The notes under the pieces were generated by a model that saw only the letters and a list, made by a program, of their open reading frames with translations, was not told where the DNA came from and ran no database searches. This document shows positions 23,625 to 32,609 of a stretch of 64,000 bases of DNA, piece after piece (position 1 is the first letter of the stretch; every line of letters begins with the position of its first letter). The stretch is from Actinocrispum wychmicini (GTDB taxonomy: Bacteria > Actinomycetota > Actinomycetes > Mycobacteriales > Pseudonocardiaceae). The translations under genes were made by a program, and so were the position numbers. The stretch covers positions 558,001 to 622,000 of the forward strand of contig NZ_SLWS01000007.1 of the NCBI RefSeq assembly GCF_004345645.1, written 5' to 3'.

Positions 23625-23663
23625 CGTCGCCGGTTGTGTCCACTCGGGACACAACCGGCGACG
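23625..23663. terminator. strong bidirectional hairpin terminator
   Basis: Perfect 17-bp inverted repeat (CGTCGCCGGTTGTGTCC and its complement) with a 5-base loop, centred between the convergent DUF4344 and DUF4436 genes. No long T-run, as is common in high-GC actinomycetes. Confidence 0.8.
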
Positions 23664-23673
23664 GGGGTTCGGC

Positions 23674-24768
23674 TCAGCGCGGTGGCAGGCGCTCGGTGGT
23701 GGACGGACCGGCCGCCCAGGACGGATCGACCCGCTGGGGCCAGTTCTGCGGGTACTGGCCGGTGGCCTGCATCGGCTGACCGATCGGGGCCGGCAGGCCG
23801 TGCGGCGGGGAGTGCGGCGGGAAACCGTGCTGGACCGGCTGTGGGCCCGGCGGGGCCAGCTGCGGGGTCGGCTGCGGCTCCGGTGCCGGCGGCTCCTTGG
23901 TTTCCTCCTCCTTCCTGCCCTCCACCCGGTATCCGAAGAGGACGGTCGAGATCAGCGAGATCGCGATGACGCACTCCACGATGAAGAACGCGCAGAAGTC
24001 GATCACCGAACCGATCGGCGGCGCCCCCGGCACGGCGTTGCGCAACGGCACGAGCGCGAACAGCAGGGTCGCCATCAGGCCGACAGCCGGCCACAGCAGG
24101 CCGCGCCGGCCGTGCGTGGTGAACCAGGCGGCGAGCACCGCGGCGACGCTCAAGCCCCACATCAGCACCATCACGAACACCGCGAACAGCGTGGTCCCCG
24201 TCGACCGGTTCGCGGTCGCGGTGAAGGTCACGACGTTGCCATCGCCGGCCGCCTCACTCGGCTTGATCTTGAAGAACGAGTCGATGTTCGCCAGCGTCAC
24301 CGAGACGGGCAGCGGCTGCGCGCCCTGCGTCGCGTCGAAGCCGAAGGTGACCTTGTAGCGGTCGAACGGGTAGTCGGTGACGGTGCCCTCGCCCAACGGC
24401 ACCTTGATGTCCGCCGCGCTGACTGTCTTGCCCGCCTTGAAGGACAGCGTGTCGCCCTTCGTCGCGAGGGCCGACACGGTGAAGTCGTGCTTGGGGAAGC
24501 CCGACTCGTCGGCCAGCCGTCCCATCGGGTGCACGAACACCTGCGCCGCCAGCTCCTGGGTGGCGGCGTCCACCTTCTGCACCCACACTTCGATGTCCAC
24601 CCGGTCGGGGTTCTGCGTGTCCCCGAGGGTCGTCGCGGTCTGCCCCGCGCTGCGCTCCCCCAGGTACATCCACAGCCCGCCCGCGGTGACCAGCACGACG
24701 GCGACCGCGATGATCGCCGCCTTCACCACCCGCGCCGGGCCGCGCCCGGTCGTGGTCCTCGAGTTCAT
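23674..24768 (-). CDS. DUF4436 membrane protein
   Basis: Membrane protein of 364 residues. TM1 at about 15-37 is followed by an extracytoplasmic beta-rich domain of about 160 residues. Three further TM segments follow (TLFAVFVMVLMWGLSVAAVLA; LWPAVGLMATLLFALVPL; FCAFFIVECVIAISLISTVLFG), then a Pro/Gln-rich cytoplasmic tail of about 70 residues. This matches DUF4436, whose function is unknown. ATG 24768 overlaps the regulator stop by 4 bases. Last gene of the four-gene operon that starts with the lipoprotein at 26603. Confidence 0.85.
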   Translation of the reverse strand: MNSRTTTGRGPARVVKAAIIAVAVVLVTAGGLWMYLGERSAGQTATTLGDTQNPDRVDIEVWVQKVDAATQELAAQVFVHPMGRLADESGFPKHDFTVSALATKGDTLSFKAGKTVSAADIKVPLGEGTVTDYPFDRYKVTFGFDATQGAQPLPVSVTLANIDSFFKIKPSEAAGDGNVVTFTATANRSTGTTLFAVFVMVLMWGLSVAAVLAAWFTTHGRRGLLWPAVGLMATLLFALVPLRNAVPGAPPIGSVIDFCAFFIVECVIAISLISTVLFGYRVEGRKEEETKEPPAPEPQPTPQLAPPGPQPVQHGFPPHSPPHGLPAPIGQPMQATGQYPQNWPQRVDPSWAAGPSTTERLPPR

Positions 24769-25574
24769 CTCACCATTCCATCCACAGTGGTCATCAGGGT
24801 TTCGCAGTCGGCGGTGAGGATCCGCCGATGCAGGTCGCGCAGCCGGGGACCCGGGTCGATGCCGAGCCGGTCGTCCAGCACCCGCCGGGTGCGCGTGTAG
24901 GCGGCCAGCGCCTCGGCCTGCCGGCCGGCGGAGTACAACGCCACCATCAGCAGTTCGGTCAGCCGCTCGCGCAGCGGGTACTCCGCGACCAACGCGAACA
25001 GTTCGGCGCCGGCCTCGTCGTACCGGCCGGCCGCGAGGTCCAGCTCGATCCGCAGCTCCATCGCGGAGCGGCCGCGCTCGGACATGGCCAGCCGCCGGCC
25101 CGCGGCGAACGGGCCGGGGATGTCGACCATCGGCTCGCCCCGCCACAGTCGGAGCGCCTGCTGCACGGCTCGGCACGCCACGTCCAGGTCGCCGGCCATC
25201 CGCGCGGTGCGGGCCTGGCCCAGCAGGCGCTCGAACAGGTCGAGGTCGGTGGCGTCCCGGCCGGTCCGCAGGGCGTACCCGTCTCCGATGGAGACGAGCA
25301 CCGTGCGCGAACGACGGTCGACCTTGGCCGGTTCGAGCAGATGCCGCAGGCGCGACACATAGGTGCGTACCGCGCCCAGAGCGGTACGCGGGGGCTCCTC
25401 ACCCCAAACGCCGTCAATGAGCTCGTCCGCGGAGACCGGGCACCCGCGCCGCAACAGCAGCGCGACGAGCACGGCGCGCTGCTGCCGGGTACCCAGGTCG
25501 AGCTCGGTACCCGCGCGCCAGGCGCGCACGGGCCCGAGCACCGCGAACCGGAGCCGGTCGGGTGCGTGGTCCAC
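24765..25574 (-). CDS. SARP/AfsR-type transcriptional regulator (winged helix + BTAD)
   Basis: Regulator of 269 residues. The N-terminal OmpR-like DNA-binding domain (about 8-100; FAVLGPVRAWRAGTELDLG, then VRTYVSRLRHLL) is followed by the bacterial transcriptional activation domain (about 108-252; DLDLFERLLGQAR ... ERLTELLMVALYSAGRQAEALAAYTRTRRVL). SARPs activate promoters by binding direct repeats upstream of -10. The promoter of its own operon and that of the type VII operon both contain such direct repeats, making this gene a candidate for their regulator. GTG start abuts the upstream stop. Confidence 0.88.
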   Translation of the reverse strand: MDHAPDRLRFAVLGPVRAWRAGTELDLGTRQQRAVLVALLLRRGCPVSADELIDGVWGEEPPRTALGAVRTYVSRLRHLLEPAKVDRRSRTVLVSIGDGYALRTGRDATDLDLFERLLGQARTARMAGDLDVACRAVQQALRLWRGEPMVDIPGPFAAGRRLAMSERGRSAMELRIELDLAAGRYDEAGAELFALVAEYPLRERLTELLMVALYSAGRQAEALAAYTRTRRVLDDRLGIDPGPRLRDLHRRILTADCETLMTTVDGMVR

Positions 25575-26027
25575 TCAGGACTGTCCGTGCAGCGGAACCG
25601 GGGTGCCCGCCGGCACTCCGTCCCGGTCCACGATCTTGTTCAGCTCGGTCTGGTAGTACATGATGCCCAGGCCGAACACGAACACCAGCAGCGTGCCGAC
25701 GACCGGACTGCAGGTCTCCTCCAAGCCGGCCCGGCGCTGCGCGTAACGGATGCGCTCACCGGTCTTGTAGAGCGTGGCGATGGCGCCGATCACGGTCCAG
25801 CCGAGGAGGATGAGGACCAGCAAGGGACCGGCGACCGGCGCGTCGGGCTTGCGGTGGTACTCGGCCATCTCCTTGTGGATCTTGTAGTACCACACCAGCT
25901 CGTAGATCCCGAGGGTGATCAGCGGCAGACCCAGCCACACGGCCAGCGGGTTGCGCCGGCGCATCGCGAGGCCCGTGGTGCTCGGTTGGGCCGCCTGTTG
26001 GAACTGTCCGACGGATTCGTAGGTCAT
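25575..26027 (-). CDS. DUF4234 membrane protein
   Basis: Membrane protein of 150 residues. The motif RNPLAVWLGLPLITLGIY...WYYKIHKEM at 24-55 is the DUF4234 signature. Two further TM segments follow (PLLVLILLGWTVIGAIATLY; SPVVGTLLVFVFGLGIMYYQ), with the ending QTELNKIVDRDG. Function unknown; such proteins often contain a C-terminal ligand-sensing or anchoring module, which is absent here. Lies 42 bases after the lipoprotein gene and directly before the SARP-type gene. Confidence 0.85.
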   Translation of the reverse strand: MTYESVGQFQQAAQPSTTGLAMRRRNPLAVWLGLPLITLGIYELVWYYKIHKEMAEYHRKPDAPVAGPLLVLILLGWTVIGAIATLYKTGERIRYAQRRAGLEETCSPVVGTLLVFVFGLGIMYYQTELNKIVDRDGVPAGTPVPLHGQS

Positions 26028-26069
26028 GTTCTCGACTTTCCTTTCGTGGTGGGAAGTTTTCGCGCGGGA

Positions 26070-26603
26070 CTATTGCCCGTCGAGCTTCTTGCAGTTGGCC
26101 GCCTTGTTCCTGGCGTCGGCGAGGTCGCTGGCGACCTTGGTGTCCTTGGCGTCGGCGGCGGACTTCTTGATGGCGTCCAACTCGTTGGCCGCCGCGGTGA
26201 TGTCGGCGGTGAACTTCTCGGCGGTGGGGTCCGCGGCCTCGGCGAGGCTCTTCGCGTGCTGCGCGCTGGTCCTGGCCTTGGCGTAGACCTCGGACTCGGC
26301 GGAGACCAGCTTGGCGGAGTCCGCGTGCGGGCCGCTCTTCAGGCCGTCCAGGTCCTTGACCGCCTTGTCCAGCGCGGAAACGCGGGCACCGGCGAACTCC
26401 ACCAGGCCCTTCTTCAACGCGGCCGGGTCCGACTGGTCCAGCGTGGGCGCCTTGGCCAGCGCGTCGCGGACCTCGATGCTGACCCCACACACCCGGTCCG
26501 CCCACGCCACCGTCTTCTCCTCGTCGGCCGACGAGGAGCAGCCCGCGAGCACGACAGCGACACCGACGACGGACACACCGGTCATGGCGAGGCGATGCCT
26601 CAT
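26070..26603 (-). CDS. small helical lipoprotein, first gene of SARP/DUF4436 operon
   Basis: Lipoprotein of 177 residues. The signal peptide ends VVLAGC with lipidated Cys22, then SSSADEE. The mature protein is almost entirely helical, rich in Lys, Ala, Asp and Glu, with coiled-coil-like spacing and two conserved Cys (RVCGVSIEV; AANCKKL). No recognised domain. It would lie on the outer face of the cytoplasmic membrane. Start ATG 26603. Its leader of about 87 bases runs from the conserved promoter element at 26697. Confidence 0.78.
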   Translation of the reverse strand: MRHRLAMTGVSVVGVAVVLAGCSSSADEEKTVAWADRVCGVSIEVRDALAKAPTLDQSDPAALKKGLVEFAGARVSALDKAVKDLDGLKSGPHADSAKLVSAESEVYAKARTSAQHAKSLAEAADPTAEKFTADITAAANELDAIKKSAADAKDTKVASDLADARNKAANCKKLDGQ

Positions 26604-26696
26604 GAGAACTCCTAGGGAATTAGCGAAATCGCGCTCTTTTCAGAACAGCGCGATGCGGCGCGACATCGCGCCGCCATCAATCTCGAACCGGCGATG

Positions 26697-26750
26697 ACGT
26701 TAGGCCGGCGAGTGGGCGGAGACCAGGAAGAAGAACCGGCAGAAGTGGAC
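26697..26750 (-). promoter_or_regulatory. promoter of lipoprotein/SARP operon, twin of the type VII promoter
   Basis: Minus-strand TAACGT (-10, 26702-26697), CCTGGTC at 26727-26721 and TTCTGCC/TTCTTCC repeats 12 bases apart stand at exactly the same spacings as in the 22615-22668 element. Both are followed upstream by ACTTCTGCCGG. Shared sequence and spacing argue for one activator acting on both operons. Confidence 0.65.
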
Positions 26751-26767
26751 AAAGCCACTTCTGCCGG
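26736..26767. promoter_or_regulatory. 13-bp inverted repeat: operator and/or terminator
   Basis: Perfect 13-bp arms (CCGGCAGAAGTGG / CCACTTCTGCCGG) with a 6-base loop. It sits upstream of the conserved promoter, overlapping its distal repeat, so it may be a regulator-binding palindrome. It also lies 26 bases after the end of the LuxR-type regulator gene and is followed on the minus strand by TTCTTCTTCC, so it can equally act as a rho-independent terminator. Both uses are possible. Confidence 0.6.
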
Positions 26768-26793
26768 CCACTGTGGACTACCGGGCTGGGGAA

Positions 26794-29628
26794 CTACCGC
26801 TCGGCCAGCGCGGCGGGCAGGGCGCGACGGCCGTCGATGCCGAGTTTTCGGTACGTGACTGTGAGATGATGTTCCACCGTGCGAAGGGTGAGGAACAGCT
26901 CCTCGGCTATCTCGCGGTTGCTCGCGCCGGCGGCGGCCCGTTCGGCGATCCTGCGCTCCTGCGCGGTCAACGCGTCCGCGCCGAACCTCGGCGCGTTCGG
27001 CCGGCGCCCGCCGATCCGCTCCAGCGCCGCGGCCGAGTATTCGGCCAGCCGGGTCGAGCCGTACTCGTCGGCCAGTCGGTTCGCCTCGGCGAGCGCGGTC
27101 CGCGCGTCACCCCGCCGGCCTGCGCGGTGATGCGCGAGTCCCATGTGGAACAGTGAGTACGCGTGGATGAGCCGCATCGGCGTGTTCTCCAGTACCGACA
27201 CGGACTCGGCCAGCGTGTCGGCGTCCCGGGTGACCTGTCCCATCACCCGCAGCGCCATACCGACCGCCCGCGGGGCGCCCCACGCGCGCGCCGCGTCGAG
27301 CTCCTCGGCGGCCAGCCGGGTGGCCTCGTCGGTCCGGCCCAACCGGTAGGCCACCATCGCGGCCCGGCTCCGCCAGGCGATCTCGGCCGGGTTCAGCACG
27401 TCGTGCTCGGCCAGCCGCCGGCCGCACTCCAGGAAGTCGGCCAGCGCGGCGTCGAGCTCGCCGCGCTCCGCCCGGACCAGACCACGGCCGTACCACAGCC
27501 AGTTCGCGAAGTACGTCGACTGCCACACCTCCGGCGGCCCCGCCGCCGCCATGACCCGTTCCGCCGACGCGATATCGCCCCGCTCGATGTGGGCGCGGAC
27601 CAGGTACCCCTCCCACCCGGACGGCAGCGGCGACCCGCCCAGCATGCCGTCGCGGATGTCGACGGCCGCCTGCGCCTCGCCGGTGGCGTCCGCCAACCGG
27701 CCGGCGTGGAACGCGACCACGCTGCGGAACGCGTGCCCGACCTCAGCGAACAACGGCTGGCCGAGCACCGGCGCGCCGGCCATCATGACGTCGCAGAACT
27801 CGCTGGCCGAGTCGAACTCGTCGGCCCGGTACAACGCGATCGCGCCGAACATGTGGGCCACCAGGCCGGGCACGGTATGCGCCGGCACCGCCTCGCGGGC
27901 CAGCAGCGCCAACCGCACCACCTCCTCGCGGGAGCGGCCCAGGCTGGACAGGTGGTGCGCGGTCAGCACCGCGGCCATCAGCGCGGAACCCGGGTAGGGC
28001 GCGGCGATCTCCCGCAGCCGCGCCAACCGGTCCGCCTGCGGAAAACCCGGAATGCCGACGCCGGCGGCGACCGCGAACGCCTGCAGCGCGGAGACCAGCT
28101 CCGGGGCCGGCCCGGCGAGCGCCGCGCTGGCCCGGTCGAGCACGTCGCACGCCATCGACCAGGTTCCGTTGGTGGCACTGGCAATCGTGAGATCCGTGGC
28201 CATCCGCATCACGAACTCCGGGTCCGGCGCCAGTTCCGGGGGCAGGTCGTGGGCGCCGTCGAACGCCTCGCCCAGATGCTCGACCGAGGCGCGGACGTCG
28301 ATGCCCAGCTCCGAACGTCCCAGCTCGGCGAGCACGCCGAGGCGAACCCCCTCGCCGGGGCGCTCGGCCAGCGCACGCTCCAGGTACCGGACCGCCGGCT
28401 CCGCGGCGCCGCGCCGCATCGCGATCCGGGCGGCCGCGCGCAGGGAGTCGACCGCCCACGGCTCGCCGATCACGTCGCACACCAGCAGATGCGCGGAGAC
28501 CTGTTCGGCGACCCGCTCGGCCGGCCCGCGCGCGGTCAGTGTCCGGGCGGCCAGCGCATGCGCGGCACGGCGCTGGCTCGGTCCGATCTCGCTGTCCACC
28601 GCGGCGCGCACGATGGAGTGCACGAACCGCAGCGGACTCCCGTGACGCAGAACTCCCAGGCGTGTCAACGTGTCCGCCGCGCGCGCGGCGACGTCCGGCG
28701 CGAGCCCGGCGAGCGTGGCGACCAGCGGTAGGTCCGCGCCGTCGTCCAGGATCGCCACCGCGCGCGCGACCGCCACGCAGTCCTTGGCACCGCCCGGTTC
28801 GGCGCGCCGCAACCGGGTGAGCACCCAACGCGACACCCGCTGCGGGCTGAACTCGGTCAGCTCGGCGATCGCCTCGCGGGTCGGCTGCGTGCCGCGCTCG
28901 TCGAGGCTGGTCATCAGCTCGCGGAGGAGGAACGGGTTGCCGCCGGTCACCCGCTGGCAGGCGGCGACGAAGGCGGGCTCCGGCTCGCGGGCGAAGACCG
29001 CGTGCGCGAACGCGGCCACGTCCGCCTCCGCCAGGCCGGCAACGTCTACTATGGACAGACGGCGGGCCAGTTTCCCGACCAGTTTCTCCTCGGTCCCCCA
29101 CATTCCCGTGGTACGCGCGACCATCAGCGACACCGGCACGTCGTCCGCCGCGCCGGCCAGATAGGCGAACCCGCGCAACGACGCCGCGTCCGCCCACTGC
29201 ACGTCGTCCACCACGAGCACCAGCGGCGCCTGCTCGGCCAGTCGCACCACCAGCCAGTACAGGCCGCGCAGCACCGCGAAAGGCGCGTCGGCCGGCACGC
29301 CGGCCCATGGCCACACCACGGCGGCGGCGGGGGCCACGACGCCGCCGAACAGCTCTGCCCGCGCCGGTTCGGACAGCTCGGCGACCACCGGCTGGAGGAG
29401 CTGGCGCACCAGGCCGAAGGCGTAGTCCTGCTCAAGCGGATGCGCCTGCGCCCGCAGCACCCGGTAGCCCCGCCCGGCGGCCAGTTCCGCGGCCTGGCCC
29501 AGCAACGCCGTCTTGCCGGCGCCCGGGGTGCCCTCGAACATCAGGTACGCCGGGGTGCTGGTGGACAGCGCCGTGTCGACGACCGCAAGTTGGTCGTCGC
29601 GGCCGAACAACGCGTAGTCGTCCGTCAC
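26794..29628 (-). CDS. LuxR-family large ATPase regulator (LAL), second of tandem pair
   Basis: Transcriptional regulator of 944 residues. The N-terminal AAA/STAND ATPase module has Walker A GTPGAGKT at 33-40 and Walker B LVLVVDDVQWAD near 136-147. The middle 500 residues are TPR-like helical repeats. The C-terminal LuxR helix-turn-helix (about 880-940) has LTAQERRIAERAAAGASNREIAEEL and TVEHHL. LAL proteins sense a ligand or partner through the ATPase/TPR module and activate nearby operons. GTG start overlaps the stop of the upstream paralogue (GTGA). Both paralogues are about 930 residues, indicating an old tandem duplication. Confidence 0.92.
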   Translation of the reverse strand: MTDDYALFGRDDQLAVVDTALSTSTPAYLMFEGTPGAGKTALLGQAAELAAGRGYRVLRAQAHPLEQDYAFGLVRQLLQPVVAELSEPARAELFGGVVAPAAAVVWPWAGVPADAPFAVLRGLYWLVVRLAEQAPLVLVVDDVQWADAASLRGFAYLAGAADDVPVSLMVARTTGMWGTEEKLVGKLARRLSIVDVAGLAEADVAAFAHAVFAREPEPAFVAACQRVTGGNPFLLRELMTSLDERGTQPTREAIAELTEFSPQRVSRWVLTRLRRAEPGGAKDCVAVARAVAILDDGADLPLVATLAGLAPDVAARAADTLTRLGVLRHGSPLRFVHSIVRAAVDSEIGPSQRRAAHALAARTLTARGPAERVAEQVSAHLLVCDVIGEPWAVDSLRAAARIAMRRGAAEPAVRYLERALAERPGEGVRLGVLAELGRSELGIDVRASVEHLGEAFDGAHDLPPELAPDPEFVMRMATDLTIASATNGTWSMACDVLDRASAALAGPAPELVSALQAFAVAAGVGIPGFPQADRLARLREIAAPYPGSALMAAVLTAHHLSSLGRSREEVVRLALLAREAVPAHTVPGLVAHMFGAIALYRADEFDSASEFCDVMMAGAPVLGQPLFAEVGHAFRSVVAFHAGRLADATGEAQAAVDIRDGMLGGSPLPSGWEGYLVRAHIERGDIASAERVMAAAGPPEVWQSTYFANWLWYGRGLVRAERGELDAALADFLECGRRLAEHDVLNPAEIAWRSRAAMVAYRLGRTDEATRLAAEELDAARAWGAPRAVGMALRVMGQVTRDADTLAESVSVLENTPMRLIHAYSLFHMGLAHHRAGRRGDARTALAEANRLADEYGSTRLAEYSAAALERIGGRRPNAPRFGADALTAQERRIAERAAAGASNREIAEELFLTLRTVEHHLTVTYRKLGIDGRRALPAALAER

Positions 29629-32408
29629 GGGATCGTCCGCAGGACGGCGGTGAGCTGGTCCCTGCCGTCCACGCCGAGAGTCCGGTAGGCGCTGGTGAGA
29701 TGGTGCTCGACCGTGCGCAGCGTCAGGTAAAGGCGCTCGGCGATCTGCCGGTTGCTCGCCCCTTCCGCGGCCAGCTCAGCGATCTTCCGTTGCTGCGCGG
29801 TCAACGCGTCGACACCCGTGCGCACCGCCCGGGGCCGGCGCCCGCCGGTACGGGTGATGGCCGCGCCGGCACTCTCGACCAACGCGTCGGCACCGCACTC
29901 CGCGGCCAGCCGGTATGCCTGGTGCAGCCGGGTTCTGGCCTCCTCCCGCTGACCACGCTCGTGCAGCGCGACGCCGAGCCGGAACAAGGAGTAGGCGTAG
30001 GGCAGGCGGGCCGGTGCCTCGGCGAGCACCTCGACGGACTCCACCAGCAGGTCGAGGTCGTCCCGGATGACGCCCAACGCCCGCAACGCGATCCCGACCG
30101 GCCGGGGCGCGCCCCAGTCCCGGGCCAATGCCAGCTCCTCCTCGGCCAACCGCACGGCGTCCTCGCGCTGACCCAGCGCGTGATGGGCGAGCGCGGCCCG
30201 CGAACGCCATTCCGACGCGGCCGGGTTACGCACCCCGACGGCGGTGAGGACCTGGCCGTACTGAAGCTGGTCGGCGAGGGCGCCGGTGGCGTCCCCGTCC
30301 CGCAACCGGAGCCGGCCTCGCGTGCTGAGCATGGCGAACGCTTCCGGGGTCGTCGGGCCGTCCTCGGTCAGGCCGTGTTCGGCGAACATCCGCAGCGCCG
30401 CGTCCGGACCGCCTTGTTCCACATAGGACTCGGCGAGCTCCATGAAGATGTCCGGGTGCAGGTCCTCGCCGCTGATCGACTCCTGGATCTCGCGGGCCAC
30501 CTGGAGCTCCTCCAGCGTGTCGGTCAGCCGGCCGTCCTGGAAGGCGATGCGCGCCAGCACGTAGCGCCCCCACTGCCCGGCGGCGGGCAGCCCGCTCAGC
30601 CGGGTGAACCCGATCATCTCCTCCGCCGTGCGTCGGGCGTCGTCCAGCCGGTCGGCGAAACAGAAGACGCCGGCGACCATGCCGAGCGCCGCCACGCAGA
30701 ACAGGTCCCGTGGCGGACCGAGCTCGGCCGATTCGGTGGCCAACGCCACCGCCTCGGCCCGGGACCCGCCGACCAGGGCGGTGTGCATGGCCAGCGCGGC
30801 CGCCGCCCGGCGCCGGATCTCCAGCGGCACGCTCGCGTCGTGCAACCGCCGCGCCCGGCCGATCCGGTCCTCGGAGAACAGGCTGTGCCCGACCATCAGG
30901 CTGGTCCCCTCAAGCCGCGTCACCAGCTCGGCGTGTGCGGGACCCAGCCGCGCGAGGCCACGGTTCAGCACCTGCGCCGCGCCGGCGTGGTCGCCGCGCT
31001 GAGCGATGCCGGACGACAGCTTCGCGGCGATGTCCGCGGCCAGCTGGGGCTCGGTCGCGCGGTCGAACGCCTCGGTGAGGTGATCGACCGCGGCGGGCAG
31101 GTCGACCGACAGCTCGGCGTTGCCCAGCTCGGTGAGCACCTCCAGGCGGCGGACGTCGTCCAACGGCTCGCGCATCGCCCGCCGGAGGTAGGTGGTCGCG
31201 GCATCGGGCGCACCGCGATGGGCGGCCGTGCGTGCGGCGGCCTGCAGCACATCGACGGCCCATGGCGCGTCGCTCGGGTCGGCGGCCAGCAGGTGTGCGG
31301 CGATCTGCTCGGTCGGCCGGTTCTGGTCGTGCAGCAGGCCGGCGGTCCGCCCGTGCGCGGCCCGGCGTTCGGCCGGGTCGAGCACGAGGCTCACCGCGTT
31401 GCGCACGATGGAGTGCGCGAACCGCAGCGGATGCGCGCCGGTGAGCAGCCGCATCGCGATCAGCGCGTCGGCGGACTCGGCGGCCTGTTCCAGCGGCATG
31501 CCGGCCAGCGCGGCGGCGGTGGACAGGTCGGTGCCGTCGCCGAGCACGGCCACCGCCTTGGCCAGCTCGACCGCGGCCGGCGAGCTGCGCCGCATCCGCG
31601 CGAGCACCCAGTCCGAGACGGTGCGCGGAGCGAGCCGGGCCAGCCGGCCGGCGATGGCGTCGGTGGGCGCCATGCCCTCGGCCGCCATCGTGGTGACCAG
31701 CTCACGCAGCAGGAACGGGTTGCCGTCGGTGGCCTGGTGCGCGGCGGCCACGAAGCCGGGCTCCGCCACCCGGCCGAACAGGTCCGCGACCAGCTCGGCG
31801 ACCTGGCCGAGGTCCAGGCCGGTGACCGGGACGTCGGTGATCGTGTCGGCCAGCTCGGCCAGCAGGTCCGGGTCGGTGCCGGGTTCCGCGGTGTTCCGGC
31901 TGGCCGCCAGCACCACCGGGATCCCGTCGCAGCGCCGGGCCATGTACAGCAGCCAGCGCAGGGACGCGGTGTCCGCCCACTGCAGGTCGTCCACGGCCAG
32001 CAGGAGCGGTTGCTGTTCGGCCAGTCGCGCGGTCAGCCAGTACAGGGCGTGCAGCACGGCGAACGTGTCGGTGTCGTCGCCGGCCTCCTGCCAGACCACC
32101 TGGGCCGCGGCCCCGGCCAGGTCGGCCAGTACGGCGGTGCGTTGTGTCTCGGGCATCGCGGTGAGTAGCGGCTGGAACAGCTGACGGACTACGCCGAACG
32201 CGAAATCCCGTTCGAGCGGGTGTGCCTGGGCCCACACCGCCCGCACACCGGACTCCTCGGCCAGCGCGACGGTGGCCCGGAGCAGCGCGGTCTTGCCGAC
32301 TCCCGGCGGACCGCTGTAGCTCAGCTGCGCGGTGCCCGACGACACCAGCCCGCGCGCCGTGGCCAGGTGTTTCTCGCGCCCGACCAGGGCGTGGTTGTTA
32401 TCGAGCAT
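29625..32408 (-). CDS. LuxR-family large ATPase regulator (LAL), first of tandem pair
   Basis: Regulator of 927 residues with the same layout as its downstream paralogue. Walker A is GPPGVGKT at 33-40, Walker B LLLAVDDLQWAD. The middle region is TPR-like, and the C-terminal LuxR HTH has LTAQQRKIAELAAEGASNRQIAERL and TVEHHL. The two proteins are clearly homologous end to end but diverged, so each may answer a different signal. Divergent from the XRE/NB-ARC regulator across 201 bases. A fair promoter is present at 32499-32527. Confidence 0.92.
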   Translation of the reverse strand: MLDNNHALVGREKHLATARGLVSSGTAQLSYSGPPGVGKTALLRATVALAEESGVRAVWAQAHPLERDFAFGVVRQLFQPLLTAMPETQRTAVLADLAGAAAQVVWQEAGDDTDTFAVLHALYWLTARLAEQQPLLLAVDDLQWADTASLRWLLYMARRCDGIPVVLAASRNTAEPGTDPDLLAELADTITDVPVTGLDLGQVAELVADLFGRVAEPGFVAAAHQATDGNPFLLRELVTTMAAEGMAPTDAIAGRLARLAPRTVSDWVLARMRRSSPAAVELAKAVAVLGDGTDLSTAAALAGMPLEQAAESADALIAMRLLTGAHPLRFAHSIVRNAVSLVLDPAERRAAHGRTAGLLHDQNRPTEQIAAHLLAADPSDAPWAVDVLQAAARTAAHRGAPDAATTYLRRAMREPLDDVRRLEVLTELGNAELSVDLPAAVDHLTEAFDRATEPQLAADIAAKLSSGIAQRGDHAGAAQVLNRGLARLGPAHAELVTRLEGTSLMVGHSLFSEDRIGRARRLHDASVPLEIRRRAAAALAMHTALVGGSRAEAVALATESAELGPPRDLFCVAALGMVAGVFCFADRLDDARRTAEEMIGFTRLSGLPAAGQWGRYVLARIAFQDGRLTDTLEELQVAREIQESISGEDLHPDIFMELAESYVEQGGPDAALRMFAEHGLTEDGPTTPEAFAMLSTRGRLRLRDGDATGALADQLQYGQVLTAVGVRNPAASEWRSRAALAHHALGQREDAVRLAEEELALARDWGAPRPVGIALRALGVIRDDLDLLVESVEVLAEAPARLPYAYSLFRLGVALHERGQREEARTRLHQAYRLAAECGADALVESAGAAITRTGGRRPRAVRTGVDALTAQQRKIAELAAEGASNRQIAERLYLTLRTVEHHLTSAYRTLGVDGRDQLTAVLRTIP

Positions 32409-32498
32409 GGTGGTGGCTCCCCCCGACGTCTGAATTCATTCGCCCTTCGTCCAGTCCTTCGCTGTCGTTACGGTGGGTGGACCACGCGCTAGTCCATT

Positions 32499-32527
32499 TA
32501 AGTATTGCGGTCCCTCCCGCGACGCAA
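32499..32527 (-). promoter_or_regulatory. candidate promoter of LAL pair
   Basis: On the minus strand TTGCGT (-35, 32527-32522), 17-base spacer and TACTTA (-10, 32504-32499) in the only AT-rich part of the 32409-32609 intergenic region. The predicted leader is about 85 bases. Confidence 0.4.
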
Positions 32528-32609
32528 CGACCAGGTCCGATCGTGACGCTATGTGACGCGGCGCCCCTGGGGGACGGAGGCGTCGGACCTGACAGCCTAA
32601 GGGGACACG

